Below are positions 1 through 5,931 of a stretch of 8,853 nt of DNA, in pieces. Where the stretch lies: positions 1-8,853 of the forward strand of contig CAJUIJ010000096.1 in the NCBI GenBank assembly GCA_910586175.1, written 5' to 3'. The position numbers were made by a program, and so were the translations under genes. Origin of the DNA: an uncultured Muribaculaceae bacterium (lineage in GTDB: Bacteria > Bacteroidota > Bacteroidia > Bacteroidales > Muribaculaceae). How positions within the stretch are numbered: position 1 is the first letter of the stretch; each line of letters begins with the position of its first letter. A model generated the notes under the pieces. The model was not told the origin of the DNA and ran no database searches. It saw only the letters and a program-made list of their open reading frames with translations.

Positions 1-28
1 ATTGAATATCAATAATTTCAAAGTACTC

Positions 29-319
29 TTATGATTTTTTAGTGGACACTAATGAACGAGAAATATTATAGAAAGGTAGACCTGCCGTTTTCATAAGATT
101 GGGAGCAATGTTTTCGCTCGTCAATCCCATTCTCTCGTAATTTTTTTTAGCTTAGAGCACCTGTTTTTTAGAAGGCTCGAGCAAGATGTCAAGACGGCGC
201 ATTACAAGCATCGGGAGGATGATTTTCTTGTAATCCCCTTTCTCAAACACATGCACAAGAACATCGTTGGCGATGTTCCATATAAATGCGAAAAGTTGGT
301 TATATTGAGTCTGATTCAT
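29..319 (-). pseudogene. Remnant of type I restriction-modification methyltransferase subunit (hsdM), 5' end only
   Basis: Reading the minus strand from an ATG at 317-319 gives MNQTQYNQLFAFIWNIA, followed by the HsdM N-terminal pattern: FEKGDYKKIILPMLVMRRLD, then ILLEPSKKQVL. A TAA stop at 152-154 (codon 56) interrupts it. The same frame then resumes with AKKNYERMGL and GLPFYNISR, as expected for the HsdM N-terminal helical domain, so one G-to-T change (GAA to TAA) explains the stop. Homology ends near position 56 and the frame closes with TAA at 29-31. Intact HsdM proteins are about 500 residues or more and carry SAM-binding and NPPY motifs, all absent here. HsdM would methylate adenines as part of an HsdR/M/S complex; this fragment cannot. 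It lies 60 nt downstream of the dinD-rhuM gene on the same strand, and RhuM genes often sit in type I R-M loci (family knowledge). I am sure of the frame and fairly sure of the family. Confidence 0.75.
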
Positions 320-346
320 AGGTTCCCATTTATTAACACTTCTTAC

Positions 347-380
347 ATACTATGGCTTGTGTGGGTTATACTATGCTTGT
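347..380. repeat. Short imperfect direct repeat, two copies about 21 nt apart
   Basis: ATACTATGGCTTGT (347-360) is followed by ATACTATGCTTGT (368-380), differing by one G. The repeat fills the gap between the end of the dinD-rhuM gene and the hsdM remnant. It could be a small duplication or chance; no function is evident. Confidence 0.4.
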
Positions 381-1792
381 TAGGGCTTTGGGTCATCAGG
401 AGATATGTCAAACGGCAAAAGAATATCTTGGGCATCGGACAAATATTTGTCGAAATCGGATACTTCCGTTTTATCCTGCAAGAGCCTGAATCGATTGTAT
501 TCACGATGGGCCTTTTCAATGGCTTGTTCGTGTGAAATTGTACCGGCAGTATTTCCAATTGTATAATCCATGGTTGTCAGGTATTTGTGTAAGAAATCAC
601 GCCAATCGGTCATGCTGGTTGTAATGTGTCGTATAGCCCTCCTTTCAGCCATGTCAAGAAATGCTGTTGAGATTTGATTCAGTTCGGTTATCTCATCGAG
701 GAGTAAATAATTTTTTGCCACCTCCGTGTCAGATTTTTGTATCCTGCCATCGGGTGCCTTCTTCCATGTGCTGAGTCCCATGTTTGGTTTGTCTGCATCT
801 GCGCGTTGATATATGATTTCAGCTGCTGTATGTTTGGTAACAGCGAGGTGCATCATATTCTGAACCATTTTATAAAATTTCTTTGTTTCTTCTGAGTGTG
901 AATCATAGTCCACACTGCACTCAGCATAAATATCTGTGATTTTCTGATAGTAACGTCGTTCGGAAGTGCGAATCTCACGAATGCGTTCAAGCAAATCGTC
1001 AAAATAGTCCCTGCCAAAATGTCGGCCTTGCTTTAAACGTTCATCATCAAGAACAAAGCCCTTTATTATGAATTCTTTCAAGACGGAGGTTGACCAAATC
1101 CTGAATTGAGTGGCCTGTTTGCTGTTTACGCGATAGCCCACTGCTATAATTGCATCGAGATTGTAAAACAATGGAGACCTCTCAACTACCCGATCTCCTT
1201 CAGTTTGAACTATCCCAATTTTTCGGATGGTTGCCTCTTTTGTGAGTTCACCTGATTCGTAAATCTGTGTCAAATGATAATTGATAGTTCGAACGTCAAC
1301 ATCAAAAAGCTCCGACATGCGTTTCTGTGACATCCAAAAGGTTTCACTATTGAAAATTACTTCGATTCGCGTGTCGCCTTGTGGCGTTTTGTATAATAAG
1401 ATGTTGGAGGAGTGCGCGTTATGGAGTAATTCAATGGTGGAGTTGTTTGTGGAGAAATATTTTCGAGCGTCTTGCACTAACTGCTTCTTTGCATCTGCAT
1501 TCTCAGCAATAATTAAGCATGCCAGCCGAGATAGATGATACAATTCAACTTTACGGAAAGCTCCACTGCCAAGCTTAACCATTTCGACCGTACGGTTGAA
1601 ATGGTCATCAACGTTCAATCCTTTATTTACGGCTGCCATTATTGCTTTATCCATAACTTTGCTGAATTTCCAATAGGCTGAATATCCCATCGCCGCGCAA
1701 AGCTCACGTGAATTCCAATAATCATCGCCGTGTTTGGATATTTTTTTCAGATTTTCAAACGTTGGGTGCATTTCCGTTATGTTTTCATCCAT
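380..1792 (-). CDS. DinD/BRO-N-like domain fused to RhuM-family protein
   Basis: This is a 470-residue protein of two modules. Residues ~8-115 resemble E. coli DinD: YWNSRELCAAMGYSAYWKF, then DHF, then LGSGAFRKVE, then LSRLACLIIAENADAKK. Residues ~130-435 are a full RhuM domain: an HTH-like stretch TFWMSQKRMSELFDV (151-165), IAVGYRVNSKQATQFRIW (216-233), ERIREIRTSERRYYQKITDI (269-288), a HTAAEIIYQRADADKPNMGL block (321-340) and SHEQAIEKA (420-428). DinD is SOS-induced in E. coli and affects RecA filaments. RhuM has no firm biochemical role; it was named from a Salmonella pathogenicity island and often accompanies type I R-M genes. I chose ATG 1790-1792. A longer frame starts at 1843, but that ATG lies upstream of the -7 promoter box (1821-1828), so it should not be in the transcript. 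A second candidate start is residue 8. Base composition is visibly AT-richer than the core genes to the right, which suggests transfer. Confidence 0.88.
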   Translation of the reverse strand: MDENITEMHPTFENLKKISKHGDDYWNSRELCAAMGYSAYWKFSKVMDKAIMAAVNKGLNVDDHFNRTVEMVKLGSGAFRKVELYHLSRLACLIIAENADAKKQLVQDARKYFSTNNSTIELLHNAHSSNILLYKTPQGDTRIEVIFNSETFWMSQKRMSELFDVDVRTINYHLTQIYESGELTKEATIRKIGIVQTEGDRVVERSPLFYNLDAIIAVGYRVNSKQATQFRIWSTSVLKEFIIKGFVLDDERLKQGRHFGRDYFDDLLERIREIRTSERRYYQKITDIYAECSVDYDSHSEETKKFYKMVQNMMHLAVTKHTAAEIIYQRADADKPNMGLSTWKKAPDGRIQKSDTEVAKNYLLLDEITELNQISTAFLDMAERRAIRHITTSMTDWRDFLHKYLTTMDYTIGNTAGTISHEQAIEKAHREYNRFRLLQDKTEVSDFDKYLSDAQDILLPFDISPDDPKP

Positions 1793-1820
1793 AATCGCTG
1801 ATAATTGAGTGTGCCAATTA

Positions 1821-1851
1821 CAAATATACGCAATTATTCTCAAACCGCAAA
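1821..1851 (-). promoter_or_regulatory. Promoter of the dinD-rhuM gene
   Basis: On the minus strand a -33 TTTG (1848-1851) is followed after 19 nt by TATATTTG (1821-1828), an exact match to the Bacteroidota -7 consensus TAnnTTTG. Transcription should start near 1812-1818, about 20-25 nt before the ATG at 1792. The -33 element is part of TTTGCGGT, shared with the other promoters here. Confidence 0.7.
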
Positions 1852-1893
1852 AATCTTTGTCAATAAGGATTTAAGGATTTTGATTTTTGCGGT
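1844..1893. repeat. Perfect 12-bp inverted repeat spanning the divergent promoters
   Basis: ACCGCAAAAATC (1844-1855) and GATTTTTGCGGT (1882-1893) are exact reverse complements separated by 26 bp, with centres 38 bp apart. Each arm holds the -33 TTTG of one of the two divergent promoters. It may be a shared operator, or just two copies of the same extended -33 sequence facing away from each other. Confidence 0.75.
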
Positions 1894-1916
1894 ATCGTGA
1901 TAAATTTGTAATTTTG
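1879..1916 (+). promoter_or_regulatory. Promoter of the Uup-type ABC-F gene, with two overlapping solutions
   Basis: There are two adjacent -7 boxes, TAAATTTG (1901-1908) and TAATTTTG (1909-1916), each with its own -33 TTTG (1879-1882 with an 18-nt spacer; 1886-1889 with a 19-nt spacer). The second pair is the better match and has the shared TTTGCGGT extension. The predicted start is near 1920-1925, giving a leader of about 25 nt before ATG 1949. Confidence 0.7.
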
Positions 1917-1948
1917 ATACGTGAAACAATTTTTGTTATAATAAGGGT

Positions 1949-3772
1949 ATGGTAAGTTATCTGCAAATCGAGGGGCTTACGAAGTCGTTTGGCGACCGTA
2001 TGCTTTTTGAAGATGTCACTTTCGGTGTTTACGAGGGTGATAAAATCGGTATAATAGCCCGCAACGGTGACGGCAAGTCCACGTTTCTAAACATTCTCAC
2101 CGGTCGTGAAGACTATGATTCGGGCCGTGTGGTTTACCGCAATGGTCTCCGTGTAGGTTATCTTGAGCAACTCCCCCCTATGCAGGAGGGTATGTCGGCA
2201 CTCGAATATGCCACACCGCAGCCTGCACCCGGTCATGAGGAGAATTGGAACGGCGCTGATCTCGCAAGGCAGATGCTTACGCAGTTTGGCATAGATGATG
2301 TCAATAAGCCTTTGCAGCAGCTTTCCGGTGGACAAGCCAAACGTGTGGCTCTTGCCAAGGTGCTCCTCACTGAGCCTGACATGCTTATCCTTGACGAGCC
2401 TACCAACCACCTTGACATAGAGATGATAGAATGGCTTGAGGCGTATCTTTCTCGCCAACGCGTCACGCTCCTGATGGTGACACACGACCGATATTTTCTC
2501 GACAAGGTATGCTCGCGCATTATTGAGATAGACCGCCATAACATCTACAGTTACGATGGCAACTATGATTATTACCTCCAGAAACGCGATGAGCGCATGG
2601 AGGCGATGAGTGCAGAACTTGCCAAGGTGAAGAATCTCCTGCGCACCGAACTCGAATGGATGCGCCGCCAGCCCCAGGCCCGCGGTTCGAAAGCAAAATA
2701 TCGTATCGACAATTTCTACGAACTTGAAAACAGAAGCCGGGTCAATCTCGCAACCCGCGATGTCAGTCTCGATGTCAAGTCAAGTTATATTGGGTCCAAG
2801 ATTTTTGAGGCTAAGAATGTAAGCAAGGCATTTGGCGATAAGGTCATACTTAAAGATTGGAGCTATACTTTCGCCCGATATGAGAAAGTTGGTATAGTGG
2901 GTGATAATGGTGCCGGCAAGTCCACATTCATAAAGTTGCTTTTGGGCGAGCTTAAGCCAGATTCGGGCAGCTTCGACATTGGCCAGACTGTGCGTTGGGG
3001 ATATTACAGTCAGGAGGGTATGACCGGTTTCGACGAGCGCAAGAAGGTGATAGATGCCGTGCGCGAGATTGCAGAGGAGGTACGCATCGACGATAAGACA
3101 CGAATGACCGCTTCTGCATTCCTCTCCAAATTCCTCTTCACTCCGGAGCAACAGCAGAAGTATATCTATAAGTTGAGTGGTGGAGAACGCCGAAGGCTTT
3201 ATCTTGCCACCGTGTTGATGCGCCAACCCAATTTTCTCGTGCTTGACGAGCCGACCAATGACCTTGATATAATGACACTCACAGTGCTCGAGGATTATTT
3301 GGTCAATTTCAAGGGATGCGTCATCGTGGTGAGCCACGACCGCTTTTTCCTGGACCGCATTGTTGACCATCTGTTCGTGTTTCATGGCAATGGCGAAGTG
3401 CAGGATTTTCCGGGTGACTACAGCACATACCGTCACTGCGTGGCGCAGCGTGAGAAGGAACGCAAGGCGGAGATGGCAGTCGCAGCCTCACGCTCCGCAG
3501 TCTCTTCAAGTGAAGACACAGCGTCCAAAAACACTTGGAGGCAGAAGGAGGAGAAGCGCAAGCTGAGCTTCAAGGAAAAGCGTGAGATGGAGCAGCTCGA
3601 AAAGGATATTGAGTCCATGACCACGGAGAAAGGTGAACTGGAAGCTGCCTTATCGTCGGGCAATCTTGATGCCGATGCTATCACAGCATCGGCCAAACGT
3701 CTGTCGGAATTGACCGATGCACTCGACACGGCCGAACTCCGTTATCTCGAACTCCTCGAAATAGAGGGCTGA
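1949..3772 (+). CDS. Uup-type ABC-F ATPase
   Basis: This 607-residue soluble protein has two ATP-binding cassettes and no membrane segment. NBD1 has Walker A ARNGDGKST (37-45; the usual first Gly is Ala), signature LSGGQ (125-129), Walker B LILDEPTNHLD (146-156) and the switch His179. The inter-domain linker contains TELEWMRRQPQARG (233-246), typical of the Uup subfamily. NBD2 has GDNGAGKST (318-326), LSGGE (409-413), LVLDEPTNDLD (430-440) and His463. Residues ~535-607 form a Lys/Glu-rich coiled-coil tail as in E. coli Uup (635 residues), where the tail contributes to nucleic-acid binding. Both ATP sites look competent. ABC-F proteins act on translating ribosomes near the E site; Uup has also been linked to ribosome assembly and transposon excision. 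No long resistance-type linker is seen, so antibiotic protection is unlikely. The gene has its own promoter, is divergent from dinD-rhuM, and converges on the dabb gene with 35 nt between stops. Confidence 0.93.
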   Translation: MVSYLQIEGLTKSFGDRMLFEDVTFGVYEGDKIGIIARNGDGKSTFLNILTGREDYDSGRVVYRNGLRVGYLEQLPPMQEGMSALEYATPQPAPGHEENWNGADLARQMLTQFGIDDVNKPLQQLSGGQAKRVALAKVLLTEPDMLILDEPTNHLDIEMIEWLEAYLSRQRVTLLMVTHDRYFLDKVCSRIIEIDRHNIYSYDGNYDYYLQKRDERMEAMSAELAKVKNLLRTELEWMRRQPQARGSKAKYRIDNFYELENRSRVNLATRDVSLDVKSSYIGSKIFEAKNVSKAFGDKVILKDWSYTFARYEKVGIVGDNGAGKSTFIKLLLGELKPDSGSFDIGQTVRWGYYSQEGMTGFDERKKVIDAVREIAEEVRIDDKTRMTASAFLSKFLFTPEQQQKYIYKLSGGERRRLYLATVLMRQPNFLVLDEPTNDLDIMTLTVLEDYLVNFKGCVIVVSHDRFFLDRIVDHLFVFHGNGEVQDFPGDYSTYRHCVAQREKERKAEMAVAASRSAVSSSEDTASKNTWRQKEEKRKLSFKEKREMEQLEKDIESMTTEKGELEAALSSGNLDADAITASAKRLSELTDALDTAELRYLELLEIEG

Positions 3773-3796
3773 CGGGATATATGGTTAACAGCCCTC
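3764..3796. terminator. Possible bidirectional terminator between convergent genes
   Basis: GAGGGCTG (3764-3771) pairs perfectly with CAGCCCTC (3789-3796) across a 17-nt loop. It overlaps the stop codon of the Uup-type gene and lies just beyond the dabb stop. Neither strand has a clear T-run after the stem, so termination activity is uncertain. Confidence 0.35.
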
Positions 3797-3807
3797 GCAA
3801 AAGGGAG

Positions 3808-4101
3808 TTAGAAAATATAGTCCACGCAGGTGCGTGCTTTTTTATGGCCTGCAAGCAGACCGGCTGCCGCCACGTGAGCCGGATGATTGGCATAGGTGGC
3901 TACATCGGCCATGGTGGGCACTATAGCTGTCAACACCACATCCCAATCTTCGGCCGGGTTCTCGTTCAAGCCCACCTCCATCGACTCCAATACGTCAATC
4001 TGTGCGGGCAATGCCATCAGTGCTTCCGCAAACTTGCCCGCTATTTCGCGACGCTCTTCAGGGGTGCCCTGAAGCTGAAATGTAACAATGTGTTTTACCA
4101 T
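3808..4101 (-). CDS. Dabb-family (stress-responsive A/B barrel) small protein
   Basis: This 97-residue protein fits the dimeric alpha/beta-barrel (Dabb, ferredoxin-like) family. It starts with the typical first strand MVKHIVTFQL, followed by a helix with LPAQIDVLES (31-40), the strand EVGLNENPAEDWDVVLTAIV (42-61) and the helix region TYANHPAHVAAAG (69-81), ending in CVDYIF. Members are small cytosolic dimers; some are enzymes or stress-induced plant proteins, but most bacterial ones have no assigned substrate, so I give no reaction. No signal peptide is present. ATG 4099-4101 lies 7 nt after the stop of the small lipoprotein-like ORF, so the two are probably co-transcribed. It is the last gene of the leftward cluster and converges on the Uup-type gene. 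Length and start fit the family. Confidence 0.85.
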   Translation of the reverse strand: MVKHIVTFQLQGTPEERREIAGKFAEALMALPAQIDVLESMEVGLNENPAEDWDVVLTAIVPTMADVATYANHPAHVAAAGLLAGHKKARTCVDYIF

Positions 4102-4108
4102 CTTGAGT

Positions 4109-4255
4109 TTATTTTTTGAATTTTAAGGTTGTAGCTGAGCTGTTGGCATAGCGGCTTGTGGTGCGTGCAGTATACGTGCCGGCCGGCATGCAAGACAATA
4201 AGCCTGTAATCAACAGGCTTATTGCGAATTGCAATGTTTTGCAGCTTCCGGTCAT
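4109..4255 (-). CDS. Small predicted lipoprotein, 48 residues, family unknown
   Basis: This ORF is too short for ordinary length filters. ATG is at 4253-4255 and TAA at 4109-4111. The product has a short n-region with one Lys (residue 6), a hydrophobic stretch LQFAISLLITG (8-18) and a lipobox LLSC ending at Cys22. A mature peptide of 27 residues follows, with YTARTTSRYANSS (28-40) and a basic end LKFKK (44-48). The whole ORF has no Asp or Glu. It would be an exported, lipidated, basic Ser/Thr-rich peptide. It lacks the acidic residues after Cys that mark surface-exposed Bacteroidota lipoproteins, so a periplasm-facing location is more likely (inference). The start is 6 nt after the YbiT-type stop and the stop is 7 nt before the dabb start, filling the gap exactly as an operon gene would. 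The weak n-region and the internal hairpin are reasons for caution. I do not recognise the family. Confidence 0.6.
   Translation of the reverse strand: MTGSCKTLQFAISLLITGLLSCMPAGTYTARTTSRYANSSATTLKFKK
4196..4224 (-). repeat. Perfect 12-bp hairpin with 5-nt loop inside the small lipoprotein ORF
   Basis: CAATAAGCCTGT (4196-4207) pairs fully with ACAGGCTTATTG (4213-4224). It lies 38-66 nt past the YbiT-type stop and encodes part of the predicted signal peptide. No T-run follows on the minus strand, where the next bases are TCTTGCATGCC, so it is not a classical intrinsic terminator. It could be an attenuator, an mRNA-processing or stability element, or a terminator of weak type. A separate 12-bp palindrome, TGCCGGCCGGCA, lies at 4177-4188. 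Confidence 0.7.
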
Positions 4256-4261
4256 ATGCTA

Positions 4262-5887
4262 TCAATTATTGGATGTCGGGTAGAGACGTTCGCGGGCGGC
4301 GGCCACTTTCTCGTCTTCCACGTAATCATCGTAATCCATCATCTTGTCGATGATTCCGTTGGGTGTCAACTCTATTATGCGGTTGCACACTGTCTGGATG
4401 AATTCGTGGTCGTGGCTCGACATCAATATCACACCCTTGAAGTTCTGCAGGGTGTTGTTGAATGCCTGAATCGACTCCAAGTCCAAGTGGTTGGTGGGGG
4501 AGTCGAGCACCATAGTGTTGGCGTCGGCGAGCATCATACGTGCTATCATGCAACGGATCTTCTCACCTCCCGAGAGCACCGAGGCCTTTTTAAGCACTTC
4601 CTCTCCGCTGAAGAGCATCTTGCCCAAAAAACCTTTCAGGTAAATTTCCGACGAGTCATTGCTCCACTGGCATAGCCAATCCACGAGGTTGAGGTCAGTG
4701 TTGAAGAAGTCACTGTTGTCGAGCGGCAGATATGCTGTGGTGATGGTCTGTCCCCACTCATATTCGCCGGCGTCAGCCTTGCGATTGCCGTTGATAATCT
4801 CAAAGAGGGCTGTCATGGCCCTGGGGTCGCGGCTCAGGAATGCCACCTTGTCGCCCTTCTCTATCTGGAAATTGATATCTTTGAAGAGCACCTCGCCATC
4901 GACCGATGCTGTGAGACCCTTCACCTCGAGTATCTTGTTGCCCACCTCGCGGTTGGGAGTGAATATGATGCCGGGGTAGCGGCGCGACGAGGGCTGAATC
5001 TCCTCCACGTTGAGCTTCTCGAGCATTTTCTTGCGGCTTGTGGTCTGCTTGCTCTTTGCAACATTTGCTGAGAAGCGCTGTATAAACTCAAGCAACTCCT
5101 TGCGTTTTTCCTCCGCCTTCTTGTTGGCAGCCTGCTGCTGGCGCAGCGCGAGCTGCGACGACTGATACCAGAAGTCGTAGTTGCCCGCGAATAGGGAAAT
5201 CTTGTTGAAGTCTATGTCGAGAGTGTGTGTGCTCACGGCGTTCAGGAAGTGACGGTCGTGGCTCACCACAAGCACGGTGTTCTCGAAGTTGGCCAGATAA
5301 TTCTCAAGCCAAGACACAGTCTCCAGGTCAAGGTCGTTGGTAGGCTCGTCGAGAAGCAGGTTGTCGGGGTTGCCGAAGAGGGCCTTGGCCAGGAGCACGC
5401 GCACTTTCTCGTTGGCGCTCATGTCCTTCATCAGCATGTAGTGTCGGTCTTCCTTTATGCCGAGACCCGAAAGAAGGGCGGCTGCATCGCTCTCGGCATT
5501 CCAACCCTCCAGCTCTGCAAATTTCTCCTCCAGTTCGGCTGCCTTTATGCCATCTTCATCACTGAACTCCGGCTTGGCATATATGGCATCTTTCTGCTGC
5601 ATTATGTCCCAAAGCACGGTATGACCGCGAAGCACTGTCTCTATTACAGTGCAATCGTCATAGGCGAAGTGATCCTGTGAGAGCACAGAAAGGCGTTCGC
5701 CCGGCCCGAATGTCACAGTGCCATGTGTGGGCGAGAGCTCACCCGAAAGTATGCGCATCAGCGTGGACTTGCCGGCACCGTTAGCACCGATTATACCGTA
5801 GCAGTTGCCACGGTTGAACGTAAGATTAACATCCTGAAAGAGCACGCGTTTGCCAAATTGCATGCCCAAATTATTTACCTGTATCAA
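4262..5887 (-). CDS. YbiT-type ABC-F ATPase with one degenerate ATP site
   Basis: This 541-residue, two-cassette soluble protein resembles E. coli YbiT along its length (MQFGKRVLF, then YGIIGANGAGKST, then SQDHFAYDD, then RFSANVAKSKQTTSRKKM). NBD1 has canonical Walker A GANGAGKST (34-42) and Walker B LLLDEPTNDLD (177-187), but its signature is DMSANEK (155-161). NBD2 has the canonical signature LSGGEK (438-443), but SRDPRAMTA (352-360) replaces the P-loop and LDSPTN (461-466) has Ser463 in place of the catalytic Glu. Site I is therefore intact and site II is dead. The linker (~241-315) is Gln/Lys-rich. ABC-F proteins modulate translation at the ribosomal E site; the exact YbiT role is unsettled. 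The start is TTG 5885-5887: an in-frame TAA lies 9 nt upstream, no ATG lies between, and the next Met (residue 9) would cut the first beta strand. It follows ffh by 44 nt and precedes the small lipoprotein by 6 nt. Confidence 0.93.
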   Translation of the reverse strand: MIQVNNLGMQFGKRVLFQDVNLTFNRGNCYGIIGANGAGKSTLMRILSGELSPTHGTVTFGPGERLSVLSQDHFAYDDCTVIETVLRGHTVLWDIMQQKDAIYAKPEFSDEDGIKAAELEEKFAELEGWNAESDAAALLSGLGIKEDRHYMLMKDMSANEKVRVLLAKALFGNPDNLLLDEPTNDLDLETVSWLENYLANFENTVLVVSHDRHFLNAVSTHTLDIDFNKISLFAGNYDFWYQSSQLALRQQQAANKKAEEKRKELLEFIQRFSANVAKSKQTTSRKKMLEKLNVEEIQPSSRRYPGIIFTPNREVGNKILEVKGLTASVDGEVLFKDINFQIEKGDKVAFLSRDPRAMTALFEIINGNRKADAGEYEWGQTITTAYLPLDNSDFFNTDLNLVDWLCQWSNDSSEIYLKGFLGKMLFSGEEVLKKASVLSGGEKIRCMIARMMLADANTMVLDSPTNHLDLESIQAFNNTLQNFKGVILMSSHDHEFIQTVCNRIIELTPNGIIDKMMDYDDYVEDEKVAAARERLYPTSNN

Positions 5888-5931
5888 GTTGAGTCGTTAA
5901 GTTTTTGTTAAGTTCGTTAATTTAAGACCTG

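Noticed and set aside
251..535. Plus-strand ORF of 94 codons with a hydrophobic, membrane-like stretch.
   Set aside because: It runs antisense across the hsdM remnant start and the 3' end of dinD-rhuM; both minus-strand frames have real family matches, so this is a shadow.
2780..3436. Minus-strand ORF of 218 codons.
   Set aside because: It is antisense to NBD2 of the Uup-type gene; no independent motif.
1949..3772. Possible antibiotic-resistance ABC-F (target protection) gene.
   Set aside because: Linker motif TELEWMRRQPQARG and the coiled-coil tail place it with Uup; no extended resistance-type linker is seen.
3764..3802. Strong intrinsic terminator after the Uup-type gene.
   Set aside because: A stem exists but no T-run follows on either strand, so it is listed only as a low-confidence terminator.
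5225..5680. Plus-strand ORF of 151 codons.
   Set aside because: It is antisense to NBD1 of the YbiT-type gene; the residues mirror the reversed Walker B region.
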